Below are positions 60,201 to 64,000 of a stretch of 64,000 nucleotides of DNA, in pieces (position 1 is the first letter of the stretch; every line of letters starts with the position of its first letter). Source of the DNA: Xanthostigma xanthostigma (Eukaryota; Arthropoda; Insecta; Raphidioptera; Raphidiidae); contig OY754475.1 of assembly GCA_963575645.1 (NCBI GenBank), forward strand, positions 8,494,001 through 8,558,000. Reading direction: 5' to 3'. The translations under genes and the position numbers were made by a program. The notes under the pieces were generated by a model, which had not been told where the DNA came from, searched no databases, and saw only the letters and a list, made by a program, of their open reading frames with translations.

Positions 60201-62048
60201 TAAAATAATGATTTATAAGAGCTTTTTATTATTAAAAAAGCCAAGTAAAATAAAAATAAATCAAAATAAAATAGAAATCCTCAAGATTACCACGATAATT
60301 CAATAGAAATAACAATTAATGCAGTCATGGTTAACTCTGATCCAAGTATTTTTTCCCAATGCTAATTTCCCTATGTGCACCTTACGTGTTTATATACTGT
60401 ATAACAGTTTTCACACTAATATAAATGTGTTCAGCGTTAAACAGTAGATACGGAGCCATCTGCGATTCACGGATATAAGTAACTCCGCGACGGTATCATA
60501 GTAACTAAGGCAACGGCTCTGGCACCGTCGTGAAGTTATGTACCTGCCCGGCAACGGTTTGCAGATTATAGACGCTCGACAATCTGACAACAGTTGCGGG
60601 ATGATAGTTAGAAATAAGACTGACACCAATAAAATTTTTACAGTCTTTTTAAAAGACAGACCGACATACTGAAACTTGAATTGACATCAGTTACACTTTT
60701 CAATATTTCTCGATCAGATAAGAAGTATCGTAACTAGAGCTGTAACAAACCGTATGTATTCGTTACTGTGTAACGGGTACATCGTCTGACTCGAAGTAAC
60801 GAATCGTTACTTACTAATTCATTTCGTTACTCGCATCTGTCGTATCCATAACCGCATCAAACGAGTCGAACTGACTCCATGTCAGTTCGACTTGATGCGG
60901 TTATACGTTATACGAACGAAGTCATACCGTATCACGTTTGCGACGCGCCTCGATGCGATGGTACATGCTTGATGCCAGAGAACATACACTTCTTGATGCT
61001 GTTAGTACACGATTGTATGTTGTATGAAAAGTAACGAGTAACGTAACGATACGAAAGTAACGGGTACTGGTTCTTTAAGTAACGAATACATACGGGTACA
61101 CAATTTCTCGTTACTTTTACAGCTCTAATCGTAACAGGTGTAACAGGTTGATAGCTTTGCCGATGTAGTGCAGAAATGAATCGATGATCGAACACTACCG
61201 ATGTGATGATGCCAATCTACAGATTCGTTCCTATACTGAGCTACAATACAGAGACAATGATGCCATGAAACCTAATGTCTCTCTCTCTCTCCTCTCCAAA
61301 GGATGTACCTAAAGGCCAATTCTTAGCTTATGAGGATGTTAGAGGAAAGTCTCTTTGACTAGACTTGGAACACTCTTATTAAAAAGTTTTCAATTAGGTA
61401 GTCATAAGGACAGTGAAATATCGTAAAAGTTTTTTAATGAAACATTTCAGAAAAACGAATATACGAGTAACTTCACTTGAAATCTTTTACAGACATAAAT
61501 TCTCGATAAAATTTCTTCACTGTCAATATTCATTGTACTCGTTGTGATCAAAAGTTCTACAAGAAGACGTGGTTATGGAATCATCAGTGAAAGACAAATG
61601 TACAAGTTTTTATTTTAGAAATTATCTGGTTTTTGTGTTTTTCGTTTGGAAAAAAATGAAAAATTTGTATGGTCTCACTTCTGAGTGCAAAATGCAAACT
61701 AGATATTAGTGGTAGTCTATTGTAAATAAATAAAATTTTAACCTGCTCTTCGTTGTCTTCTGTGATAACAACCGTATCATCTTCATTCTCGCTGCTGACT
61801 TTAGATTTTTTGTTCGAAACATCCGGTCTTACATCGGATATCTGGTCGATTTTGCGTTTTAAATCTTTTTCGTTTATCGCCGTTTCTTCTAGATCCGCAA
61901 ATTCGTCGTCTGTTAGCTCTTCATCAGAAACTGATAATTCCGAGCCAGTTTCTATAGCGTCCTGTTCTGGCTGTTCCGTGGGTTTCTTTTGCTGAGGAAC
62001 AACTCTTTCAATTGTAACATCGCCGATTCTTTTCAATACCGGTTCCAT
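29705..62048 (-). CDS. RAD54L2: RAD54L2/ARIP4-like SNF2-family ATPase, complete gene with 21 coding exons
   Basis: The product is a nuclear DNA-dependent ATPase of the SNF2/Rad54 group; vertebrate ARIP4 binds nuclear receptors and remodels DNA-protein contacts. I joined 21 exons by GT/AG sites with consistent phase (7,803 coding bases, 2,600 residues plus stop). The ATG at 62048 follows an in-frame TGA two codons upstream. Layout: acidic N-terminus (about 1-260); a conserved block with [21 protein letters not shown] (about 330); Walker [16 protein letters not shown] (about 606-620); DEGH box (764-767); LTGYPLQNN (791-799); a 508-residue P/Q/N/G-rich insert (979-1486); helicase lobe 2 with [11 protein letters not shown] and [11 protein letters not shown] (about 1618-1628); then [10 protein letters not shown] and a conserved [18 protein letters not shown] block in the tail. 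DEGH instead of DEAH, and the GYPLQNN form, are typical of the ARIP4/ATRX branch. The insert is far longer than the short linker I recall in vertebrate ARIP4. Splice choices are inferred. Confidence 0.93.
30306..30911. mobile_element. hAT-type element in intron 20, with 8-base target duplication
   Basis: TIR TAGTGATGTCGA at the left and TCGACATCTCTA at the right, flanked by CTGCACAG (30298-30305 and 30913-30920). The first 115 bases are tandemly duplicated (tgatgtcgattatcgttact occurs at 30309 and again near 30416). Confidence 0.85.
30950..32779 (-). CDS. RAD54L2: RAD54L2 homologue, coding exon 20 (long C-terminal exon)
   Basis: 610 codons. The first 50 residues ([19 protein letters not shown], then [20 protein letters not shown]) match a short conserved block in the ARIP4 tail. 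The remainder is Ser/Asn/Asp/Gln-rich and predicted disordered, ending in Pro/Tyr/Gln-rich [17 protein letters not shown] Lys/Glu stretch ([15 protein letters not shown]) lies near residue 450 of the exon. Confidence 0.92.
32918..33302. mobile_element. hAT-type MITE, family F, copy 1 (intron 19)
   Basis: TAGAGCTGTAACAAACC at the left, TTACAGCTCTA at the right, exact 8-base duplication GTAAAAAG on both sides. Interior is a tract of cgttactagt-like words. Copy 2 at 60735-61127. Confidence 0.92.
33464..33914. mobile_element. TIR element, family G, copy 1
   Basis: tatgggctatgtgcacagag at the left and tcgtgcacacagcctata at the right. Same-orientation copy at 49272-49723. Confidence 0.8.
34184..34660 (+). 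mobile_element. TIR-like repeat E, copy 2, with internal tandem duplication
   Basis: gacgggttgcactcgaggag start; the block with tcatagattgcatttttatg and acaacgccgctaaagaagtt occurs twice in succession. Inverted relative to 22514-22811. Lies less than 100 bases from exon 19. Confidence 0.7.
34749..34881 (-). CDS. RAD54L2: RAD54L2 homologue, coding exon 19
   Basis: Reads [19 protein letters not shown] to [12 protein letters not shown]. Acceptor TATTTTAG|GTAC, donor TTGG|GTAAGT, phase 1. Confidence 0.87.
35450..35500 (+). repeat. (ACGT)n microsatellite, self-complementary
   Basis: About twelve acgt units with single changes; each unit is its own reverse complement. Confidence 0.9.
35762..35834 (+). 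tRNA. tRNA-like sequence (probably SINE or pseudo-tRNA)
   Basis: gtggccgaacggttaaagcg fits box A and ccgggttcgattcccgc fits box B with a clean T stem, but the acceptor arms do not pair well and the anticodon arm is weak. A T-rich tract follows. The whole stretch is flanked by repeated attgcacataccgct (about 35213 and 36003). Confidence 0.4.
36451..37032. mobile_element. TIR element, family H, copy 1, with mariner-like peptide remnant
   Basis: tatacagtatgtaaacacat at the left and cgtttacatactgtata at the right; inner cctatgtgcaccttac also inverted. Plus-strand frame from 36667 resembles that of copy 2 but has an in-frame stop. Confidence 0.8.
37221..37445 (-). CDS. RAD54L2: RAD54L2 homologue, coding exon 18
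   Basis: Reads [20 protein letters not shown] then a basic, probably helical [20 protein letters not shown] and RPIYGYHTG. The KEPF.HESLL..RK pattern is conserved in vertebrate ARIP4. Ends in phase 0. Confidence 0.92.
37517..37668 (-). CDS. RAD54L2: RAD54L2 homologue, coding exon 17
   Basis: Reads [20 protein letters not shown] to [17 protein letters not shown] is a hallmark of ARIP4-group proteins after the helicase core. Separated from exon 18 by a 71-base intron. Confidence 0.93.
37961..38181. repeat. foldback of about 100-base arms; inverted Penelope-like ends
   Basis: caataaataaaattatcgac is mirrored at the right end, and cgttctgaagaagatccaaa faces its complement across a short spacer at 38064-38078. 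Both arms carry the CTGAAGA...CGAAAC pattern of Penelope-like termini. Confidence 0.85.
38085..38113 (+). ncRNA. hammerhead-like motif in right arm of the foldback
   Basis: CTGAAGA, then GATCC..GGATC as a perfect stem II, then CGAAAC. One extra A separates the core from stem II. The inverted twin is at 38030-38057 (minus). Confidence 0.4.
38318..38720. mobile_element. foldback element with 8-base target duplication (intron 16)
   Basis: Arms of about 140 bases (taagataatatataagaagg at each end) meet at the centre near 38552. Exact flanking duplication CTCAATGG (38310-38317, 38721-38728). The left arm contains a tandem duplication of the gcatcatgggaaatgtgtca block. Confidence 0.9.
38971..39062 (-). 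CDS. RAD54L2: RAD54L2 homologue, coding exon 16 (end of motif VI)
   Basis: Completes [20 protein letters not shown], then [11 protein letters not shown], the standard SNF2 sequence just after motif VI. Acceptor TTTTAATAG|A, donor CAAG|GTACGT. Confidence 0.93.
39175..39624 (-). pseudogene. Penelope-like retroelement, C-terminus and 3' end (distal part)
   Basis: The minus-strand frame reads [20 protein letters not shown], then [20 protein letters not shown], and [17 protein letters not shown]. This is the segment that follows the GIY-YIG catalytic half in Penelope-like proteins (S.FA.HL...H). It is followed by a 3' end with CTGAAGATGG...CGAAAG at 39182-39210. The matching N-terminal half of the domain is at 40917-41046. 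Confidence 0.75.
39626..40916 (-). mobile_element. unclassified DNA element with about 120-base TIRs inside the Penelope-like copy
   Basis: Termini GGGGGCCAG at both ends, and subterminal blocks correspond as inverted repeats (atagcatagtggccgtcagc at the left; gctgacggccacgatgctac at the right). About 1.29 kb. No target duplication is obvious. Holds an ORF remnant (40216-40545, minus). A segment at 39945-40040 is colinear with an arm of the foldback at 37961-38181. Confidence 0.7.
40216..40545 (-). pseudogene. zinc-finger-like ORF remnant in the unclassified element
   Basis: Reads [39 protein letters not shown] and [20 protein letters not shown]. Pattern: C-x2-C, then YH-x2-CY-x-x-F, suggesting a metal-binding N-terminal module. 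Similar C..C...YH..CY..FT segments occur in mobile-element proteins of insects in my recollection. No catalytic domain follows before stops. Confidence 0.5.
40917..41046 (-). pseudogene. Penelope-like retroelement, GIY-YIG endonuclease core
   Basis: Reads [20 protein letters not shown], then [13 protein letters not shown]: the G-V-Y...Y-I-G core, the CxC finger and the catalytic Arg/Glu-containing R..EH are visible. Interrupted after EHIV by the insertion at 39626-40916. The reverse transcriptase part is not seen. Confidence 0.85.
41775..42252 (+). mobile_element. MITE, family I, copy 1 (intron 15, 16 bases from a splice donor)
   Basis: attgcgcgttattcatgttt at about 41868 is mirrored by aaacataaataacgcgcatg near the right end, ending at gagttgaata. 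Nearly identical, same orientation as 44494-44969, and the shared text includes about 90 bases left of the TIR. Confidence 0.85.
42268..42683 (-). CDS. RAD54L2: RAD54L2 homologue, coding exon 15 (helicase lobe 2)
   Basis: Starts [19 protein letters not shown]. Contains [19 protein letters not shown] (motif IV), [13 protein letters not shown], then [19 protein letters not shown] (motif V) and the start of motif [12 protein letters not shown]. Preceded by a 116-base intron. A MITE starts 16 bases past its donor. Confidence 0.96.
42800..44323 (-). CDS. RAD54L2: RAD54L2 homologue, coding exon 14: 508-codon P/Q/N/G-rich insert
   Basis: One exon of exactly 508 codons, both ends phase 0, so it could be skipped without a frameshift. 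It starts [13 protein letters not shown]. It runs through Asn/Gln/Pro/Gly/Tyr-rich prion-like sequence ([11 protein letters not shown], repeated GQF blocks such as [16 protein letters not shown] and SASGQF), then an acidic Lys/Glu-rich segment, and ends GIPYDW. The final YDW resumes the conserved start of lobe 2. The composition predicts disorder and possible self-association (inference). Confidence 0.92.
44494..44969 (+). mobile_element. MITE, family I, copy 2 (intron 13)
   Basis: agttattggcgtaactagta to gcatgagttgaata; differs from copy 1 by few substitutions and small indels. Confidence 0.85.
45055..45237 (-). CDS. RAD54L2: RAD54L2 homologue, coding exon 13
   Basis: Begins [15 protein letters not shown], the conserved SNF2 stretch between lobes, then turns to a Gly/Thr/Pro linker and a strongly basic [15 protein letters not shown] end. 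Both boundaries are phase 0. Confidence 0.92.
45278..45660. mobile_element. possible MITE in intron 12
   Basis: ttaaagcccatttacacgat at 45278 and ttaaaggcccatttagatga at 45638 are direct, not inverted. Interior repeats of gcaataattg / caattattg. Boundaries uncertain. Confidence 0.4.
45761..45926 (-). CDS. RAD54L2: RAD54L2 homologue, coding exon 12
   Basis: Starts with the split Arg of [20 protein letters not shown] and ends [11 protein letters not shown], matching the end of lobe 1 in ARIP4 proteins. Phase 0 donor AAG|GTGAGT. Confidence 0.94.
46025..46351. mobile_element. TIR element, family A, copy 2 (intron 11)
   Basis: tataatacgcgccacggatc at the left, cgtggcgcgtattata at the right; colinear with 1163-1498 in the same orientation. 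Confidence 0.82.
46395..46692. repeat. foldback, about 120-base arms (intron 11)
   Basis: aaaactaaaaaacacgcttt is mirrored on the right; gaaaaaagcgtgggg faces ccccacgcttttttc around a 35-base loop at about 46528-46555. Confidence 0.88.
46753..46842 (-). tRNA. tRNA-Leu-like sequence, probably SINE-derived
   Basis: Minus strand: TGACCGAACGGTCTAAGGCG (box A, long-variable-arm class) and GTGGGTTCTAATCCCGTCCA (box B with one change). Length of about 86 bases suits a Leu/Ser type tRNA. Located in intron 11, flanked by foldback and Helitron pieces. Confidence 0.45.
46963..47050 (+). mobile_element. Helitron-like fragment (intron 11)
   Basis: aaggtaaagtttgtaagtaa, then gaaactactcatctgatttc; same family as 55597-55714. 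It ends about 35 bases from exon 11. Confidence 0.5.
47084..47426 (-). CDS. RAD54L2: RAD54L2 homologue, coding exon 11 (motifs II and III)
   Basis: Contains [13 protein letters not shown] (Walker B, DEGH type) and [18 protein letters not shown] (motif III), then [20 protein letters not shown] and a conserved [20 protein letters not shown] segment. Ends ...LLEGFVQ plus two bases of an Arg codon. Confidence 0.96.
47580..48095 (+). mobile_element. pogo-type element with transposase remnant (intron 10)
   Basis: TA-CAGTAGAGACGCGTTAATC at the left and GATTATCGCGTCTCTACTG-TA at the right, TA duplicated. Interior has repeated taatccggat words and the ORF at 47873-48004. Confidence 0.88.
47873..48004 (+). 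pseudogene. pogo/CENP-B-like transposase, N-terminal DNA-binding remnant
   Basis: ATG opens [20 protein letters not shown], then [17 protein letters not shown], the first helix-turn-helix of CENP-B/Tigger proteins (L..K..I...L..G.S...LA..Y). Homology stops at a deletion and the frame ends at 48004. The DDE domain is absent. Confidence 0.8.
48125..48360 (+). repeat. interspersed repeat fragment beginning 'gacttcaaaaaaaggaggag'
   Basis: gacttcaaaaaaaggaggag, then caccgatttctccgtcaatt. A type of repeat I associate with insect genomes; merges into the foldback at 48381. Confidence 0.5.
48381..48624. repeat. foldback with about 70-base arms (intron 10)
   Basis: ttttaacaaaaaaattgaac mirrored by gttcaatttttttgttaaaa; aaaaataataattattgtta also mirrored. 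Central unpaired part at about 48457-48545. Confidence 0.85.
48734..49115 (-). CDS. RAD54L2: RAD54L2 homologue, coding exon 10 (motif Ia)
   Basis: Starts [18 protein letters not shown], then [19 protein letters not shown] (motif Ia region) and [15 protein letters not shown] Lys-rich KKKKKP stretch near the end may act as a nuclear localisation signal (inference). Donor GATG|GTAAAG, phase 1. Confidence 0.94.
49272..49723. mobile_element. TIR element, family G, copy 2 (intron 9)
   Basis: tatgggctatgtgcaagaag to gcacacagcctata; colinear with 33464-33914. Confidence 0.8.
49724..50593. other. rest of intron 9, nothing recognised
   Basis: AT-rich, no coding sequence or clear repeat boundary. Confidence 0.35.
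50594..50800 (-). CDS. RAD54L2: RAD54L2 homologue, coding exon 9 (Q motif and Walker A)
   Basis: 69 codons starting [14 protein letters not shown]. Contains [20 protein letters not shown] (SNF2 Q-motif region) and, at the end, [15 protein letters not shown], the helicase motif I that binds ATP phosphate. Confidence 0.95.
50870..51012 (-). CDS. RAD54L2: RAD54L2 homologue, coding exon 8
   Basis: Acidic exon [20 protein letters not shown], Pro/Glu-rich, then [12 protein letters not shown] similar Ser/acidic run precedes the ATPase domain in vertebrate ARIP4. Separated from exon 9 by a 69-base intron. Confidence 0.88.
51186..51891. repeat. large foldback, about 340-base arms (intron 7)
   Basis: gagctggctacggagaaaat at 51186 is mirrored by attttctccatagccagctc at 51891. 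The arms correspond throughout, meeting at about 51535 where taattttattaat sequences face each other. The two ORFs in it (51192-51374 minus and 51591-51884 plus) are mirror images of one another and not genes. Confidence 0.93.
52171..52336 (-). CDS. RAD54L2: RAD54L2 homologue, coding exon 7
   Basis: Reads [15 protein letters not shown] to [12 protein letters not shown]. Acceptor TTTCAG|GGT, donor AAAAAG|GTTAGT (phase 1). No catalytic motif; linker before the helicase core. Confidence 0.85.
52417..52790 (-). CDS. RAD54L2: RAD54L2 homologue, coding exon 6
   Basis: Contains [20 protein letters not shown], matching the conserved N-terminal block I know from ARIP4 proteins, then an Arg/Gln-rich probable coiled coil ([20 protein letters not shown]) and a Ser/Gly-rich linker. 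Ends ...VRVHKQITP, phase 0. Confidence 0.9.
53032..53454. mobile_element. hAT-type MITE, family B, copy 2 (intron 5)
   Basis: TAGTGATGTGCCG at the left, CCGGCACATCACTA at the right, exact 8-base duplication ATTTTAAT on both sides. Opposite orientation to 1675-2186. Its right end is 17 bases from exon 5. Confidence 0.92.
53472..53562 (-). CDS. RAD54L2: RAD54L2 homologue, coding exon 5
   Basis: Short exon [19 protein letters not shown] then [11 protein letters not shown]. The upstream in-frame TAG overlaps the acceptor TTTTTCTTAG, so the exon cannot extend further 5'. Donor GAAGT|GTAAGT splits a Cys codon completed in exon 6. Confidence 0.85.
53753..54305. other. probable TE remnant in intron 4
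   Basis: atattctccttcgatcaat, cgcacgagcgtaagcgagtg and three tandem words of ccgcgttcctattggtccag (54035, 54090, 54160) indicate a repeat, but I could not fix ends. Confidence 0.45.
54322..54374 (-). CDS. RAD54L2: RAD54L2 homologue, coding micro-exon 4 (53 bases)
   Basis: Found by phase bookkeeping: exon 3 ends in phase 1 and exon 5 must start in phase 0, so a bridging exon of length 3n+2 is needed. Between CACCTAG and GTACTG lies a stop-free 53-base segment reading [18 protein letters not shown]. It joins directly to [13 protein letters not shown] of exon 5. The intron separating it from exon 3 is only 69 bases. Confidence 0.75.
54444..54731 (-). CDS. RAD54L2: RAD54L2 homologue, coding exon 3
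   Basis: Runs from [11 protein letters not shown] to ERKIGTT; acidic with Lys-rich KKGEKTQRK. Acceptor TTTTTTTCAG|GT and donor ACGG|GTATAA. A second possible donor nine bases earlier (ATCG|GTACTA) has the same phase. Either way the exon leaves one base over, which fits the 53-base exon 4 and not exon 5 directly. Confidence 0.82.
54768..55301. mobile_element. hAT-type element 1 inside the Helitron
   Basis: CCGTGATTCCCAAAGTGGTC at the left, TTTGGGGACCTCTG at the right; ATCTATAC / ATTTATAC flanks (7 of 8). Confidence 0.75.
55310..55588. mobile_element. hAT-type element 2 inside the Helitron
   Basis: CATGGGTCGGCAACCTGCGG at the left and GTTGCCGACCTCTG at the right; flanks ATTTATAC / ATCTATAC. 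The words cgagccacatgtggctcttt are typical of widespread hAT ends. Confidence 0.78.
55721..56434. mobile_element. TIR element AGGGTTGCCA (intron 2)
   Basis: agggttgccaacgggccagg at the left and cagatggcaaccct at the right. Interior ORFs have no recognised protein. Target duplication not seen. Confidence 0.6.
56703..56818. repeat. foldback, about 50-base near-perfect arms (intron 2)
   Basis: ttggaagattaaaggatgaa and ggtggcataggatcaatgaa are mirrored exactly after a loop at about 56755-56770. Confidence 0.92.
56917..57435. mobile_element. MITE GGCACTTCACATGGC (intron 2)
   Basis: ggtggcacttcacatggcta at the left, tagccatgtgaagtgccggc at the right; interior carries repeated gtatttggcaaaat / tttgccaaatac words. 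Confidence 0.85.
57668..58212. mobile_element. possible hAT-like element (intron 2)
   Basis: gatctgaaccggttcaaaga and gagagccgactcac at the left face ggctctttttgatccggttc and gagccggctcac at the right. Ends uncertain. Confidence 0.45.
58340..58878. repeat. large foldback with inner hairpin (intron 2)
   Basis: acagattgtatcaaatcaaa and agaacattctgtgtgtaaga are mirrored on the right; taacggtagttac-type arms meet an inner 45-base hairpin at 58552-58598 (cccgaacagtataaatggct type). Ends 58 bases from the donor of exon 2. Confidence 0.85.
58936..59167 (-). CDS. RAD54L2: RAD54L2 homologue, coding exon 2
   Basis: Acidic, low-complexity exon ([11 protein letters not shown] to IKKLTQ) with a Ser/Asp/Glu-rich centre ([14 protein letters not shown]). 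Acceptor TTTAAAG|GTG, donor CAAG|GTAACT, leaving phase 1. Confidence 0.82.
59585..59825. repeat. interrupted inverted repeats (intron 1)
   Basis: tttttttgctcgacg mirrored by cgtcgagcaaaaaaat, and gggaagtaaagtaagaa mirrored by ttcttactttacttccc. Class unknown. Confidence 0.6.
59823..60404. mobile_element. TIR element, family H, copy 2, with mariner-like peptide remnant (intron 1)
   Basis: tatacagtatgtaaacacgt to cgtgtttatatactgtata. The plus-strand frame at 60040-60180 reads [20 protein letters not shown] then [11 protein letters not shown]; the L-N-x-x-FPNRW wording resembles the end of mariner-group transposases. Then homology ends. Confidence 0.75.
60735..61127. mobile_element. hAT-type MITE, family F, copy 2 (intron 1)
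   Basis: TAGAGCTGTAACAAACC to TTACAGCTCTA with exact 8-base duplication ATCGTAAC (60727-60734, 61128-61135). Colinear with 32918-33302. Confidence 0.92.
61743..62048 (-). CDS. RAD54L2: RAD54L2 homologue, coding exon 1
   Basis: 102 codons beginning [17 protein letters not shown]; the rest is acidic and Ser/Glu/Asp-rich (a D-rich [12 protein letters not shown] stretch) with a basic KRKIDQ patch. The donor follows ...EEQ at CAG|GTTAAA, phase 0. The reading frame has a TGA two codons before the ATG, so this is the first available Met. Confidence 0.88.
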
Positions 62049-62863
62049 GATTCAAGTAATCAAGTAAAATCCCAGAAGCCGGGCTTATTGATAAATATAC
62101 CTTTGTTACATTTTTGTTTAAATACGACCAGTTCAAACTATTGACCGTCTTGCGAAACACACATCACGTTTTAAAATCTATTTTCAAATATAAATATGTT
62201 AGAACAGCACTATACATTCACTAAAAACGTGTATTTTTTTGTTTAAATTAATGTATTGTCCTTCGGAGTTGACGCTCAAAAACATTTTAAAAATAGCGCT
62301 TAAAATAAAACTTCAAAATACGATAAATAAATATTAGGTACATTCCACGTCATTTTGTCTTCGAAAATTCCGAATAATGATATAAATGAATTTAATTGAA
62401 ACTAGAGTTGCACATTAAAGAGATGAAAACCAAAATCAATCAAAAAGCAATATGTCAAAAACGATCATTAAACACAAATAACGAACCAACTTTTGCATTA
62501 ACGGGCACTGTTTTATCTTTTAGACATTTTAGAAAAACTTAATATGGTATAAATGTATTTAAATTTACTATTAATACTGAGATATTTCTATATTTTAGTT
62601 TATAAATATCGGCTTTAATTACTTAAAGGTAGCCATTATGTTCGGTGTACACAAATCCCCAAAATGTATTTACGTTAGTTAAGAAATAATACACTAGAGC
62701 ACAGCACGTTAAAGAAAGGTTTCAGAAATTAACAAAATTATTGTTTTTATTCAATAAAGAAATACAAAAAATATTCTTAACTTTTAATAATATAAAGTCA
62801 ATTAACCGTATTTTCTGGAAAAAAACAACTAGGTTAAAATTAGAATAAAAAAATGCTTTGTGC
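62049..62863. other. region upstream of the RAD54L2 homologue start codon
   Basis: AT-rich sequence between the ATPase ATG and the 3' end of the preceding gene. It should hold the 5' UTR and promoter. I see no convincing TATA box, initiator or conserved block, and no coding sequence. Confidence 0.4.
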
Positions 62864-62869
62864 TTTATT
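62864..62869 (-). terminator. candidate polyadenylation signal of the unidentified upstream gene
   Basis: AATAAA on the minus strand about 420 bases after the stop at 63291. Another AATAAA (63035-63040) lies inside the pogo-type element at 62949-63258. Which one is used cannot be told from sequence alone. Confidence 0.35.
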
Positions 62870-62948
62870 CTGAATAAAATAAAAACTTTAAATACAATAA
62901 CATAAATAATAATTACAATATTAAATAATCATGTAAAACGTCTTGATA

Positions 62949-63258
62949 TACAGTTGGCACGCGGTAATCCGACCCCTGTCTAATCCGACACCCCTTATAA
63001 TTCCAAATGTCTGTAACAATATATACAAAACACATTTATTGCAGCAAATCTCCGTCAATGCATGCTTAAACATGCTACTTGCTCATAGCCTCTTGACTTA
63101 CAGTGTTGAGTGTATGTAATTTGTCGGATTACAAGGTACTCCTTTTCAAAAAAGTTCCGGACTACAAGGAGTCAGTGGCAGTACTCCACAGTCCGACCAA
63201 TTCGATCATCCGATACAGGCTTACAAAACGTTTGTCGGGTTACAGCGGGTCAACTGTA
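62949..63258. mobile_element. pogo-type MITE in the 3' flank of the unidentified gene
   Basis: TA-CAGTTGGCACGCGGTAATC at the left and GGTTACAGCGGGTCAACTG-TA at the right; TA duplicated. Its right end is 33 bases from the stop at 63291, so the gene's 3' UTR probably runs into it. Confidence 0.85.
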
Positions 63259-63290
63259 GTTATAAAATTACTATAAAAAAACATAATGTT

Positions 63291-63788
63291 CTATGTGTTT
63301 TGAACATTGGGGGACAGAACTTGTTGCACTGTTTCAGTATTTGCGGCGACAGCTTCAGCCATCCGAATAAGAGCAGACGACATTTCTGCCATCGAATTTC
63401 TAATTTCTTTTAAAATTTCTGACATTTCTGTCGAAATCTGATTGTGATTACAACACTGCTGTACATTTGTTAGACTACTATCAACAGGAATTTGAACGGG
63501 ATTTGTTGTGGCGACCGGAATCAGTCTCAAATTTGTATTAGGAATCGGTATCGACGCGTTGGAGACTCCGTTTTGTGGTATTTCGATAAACATCTGTTGT
63601 TGTGTCTGTACATCGTTTAGATTATTTATCTGATTGCGTTTGATGCGTTTTCGCTTTTTCTGAACAGGAACGGGTAAACGATTTACAGGCGTTACGTCTG
63701 GGTCCTGTTTCGGTTTACTGCACGATGTTTTTAAAGTGGAATCCGATTCGTTCGGAGACGAGATTAAAGAATTAAAATCGAGATGAGT
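63291..63788 (-). CDS. last exon of an unidentified gene upstream of the RAD54L2 homologue
   Basis: 166 codons including the stop, opening after TTTTTCAG with THLDFNSLISSPNESDS. It contains a basic QKKRKRIKRNQ run that looks like a nuclear localisation signal, a Pro/Val/Asn-rich middle, and a C-terminal amphipathic stretch (EMSEILKEIRNSMAEMSSAL, then IRMAEAVAANTETVQQ) likely to form a coiled coil. I do not recognise the family; short Met/Glu/Ala helices of this type occur at the end of insect SANT/MADF-like DNA-binding proteins, but that is only a resemblance. Same strand as the ATPase gene, whose start codon is 1.24 kb further along. Confidence 0.75.
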   Translation of the reverse strand, partial: THLDFNSLISSPNESDSTLKTSCSKPKQDPDVTPVNRLPVPVQKKRKRIKRNQINNLNDVQTQQQMFIEIPQNGVSNASIPIPNTNLRLIPVATTNPVQIPVDSSLTNVQQCCNHNQISTEMSEILKEIRNSMAEMSSALIRMAEAVAANTETVQQVLSPNVQNT

Positions 63789-63912
63789 CTGAAAAATAAA
63801 AGGTTACGGTTTTATCATTGATCGATGCGCTAAATACATTGAAAATTTAATTGATTTAAAGTTCACAGATAAAAAACCCGGAACTGTGCGTTTGTAATAG
63901 TCGAGAATTTAC

Positions 63913-64000
63913 CGAGCTCTGCAATAAATCTGCATCTTGCTCGTTTTCAATTTCACTTTCGATGCCGACTAATTTAACCAATCGTTGTTCTAGTGACGAT
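63913..64000 (-). CDS. penultimate exon (partial, runs off the window) of the same unidentified gene
   Basis: Open on the minus strand, reading SSLEQRLVKLVGIESEIENE then QDADLLQSS up to the donor TCG|GTAAAT at 63913. Phase 0 matches exon 63291-63788 across a 124-base intron. Acidic and leucine-containing; no domain recognised. The 5' part of the gene lies beyond the right edge. Confidence 0.68.

Overview
This is a eukaryotic window, most likely from an insect. Genes are interrupted by GT/AG introns, intergenic DNA is AT-rich, and the repeats are of arthropod type (hAT, pogo, Helitron, jockey, Penelope). One repeat, at about 24.67-26.21 kb, recalls a family I associate with Lepidoptera, but I would not fix the order on that. 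There are no bacterial operons, no CRISPR and no rRNA genes.

Only two genes are visible, both on the minus strand. The main one fills 29705-62048. It is a complete SNF2-family ATPase whose motifs match RAD54L2/ARIP4 (androgen-receptor-interacting helicase). I could reconstruct 21 coding exons that stay in frame from an ATG at 62048 to a TAA at 29705, giving 2,600 residues. All junctions are GT/AG, and the set includes a 53-base micro-exon at 54322-54374. The helicase core is encoded by exons 9-17. Between the two ATPase lobes lies one 1,524-base exon coding for a 508-residue Pro/Gln/Asn/Gly/Tyr-rich segment. The last two exons encode a long disordered tail ending in Pro/Tyr-rich sequence. The second gene enters from the right edge (63291 to beyond 64000). 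Only its last two exons are present, and its product is not recognised.

The left 29 kb (1-29500) holds no host gene that I can support. It is a patchwork of nested transposon remnants: jockey-like reverse transcriptase pieces, Helitron-like elements (some carrying tRNA-like cargo), hAT and pogo-type MITEs, a 459-base tandem repeat and a repeat with about 120-base internal units.

The introns of the ATPase gene are just as loaded. They hold several hAT insertions with exact 8-base target duplications, three pogo-type elements (one with a remnant of the transposase DNA-binding domain), a Penelope-like GIY-YIG fragment split by an unclassified long-TIR element, and at least seven long foldback (palindromic) sequences. 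Two nearly identical direct MITE copies bracket the exons for the low-complexity segment and for helicase lobe 2. All assignments come from reading the sequence. Family names rest on motifs, TIRs and target duplications, not on searches.
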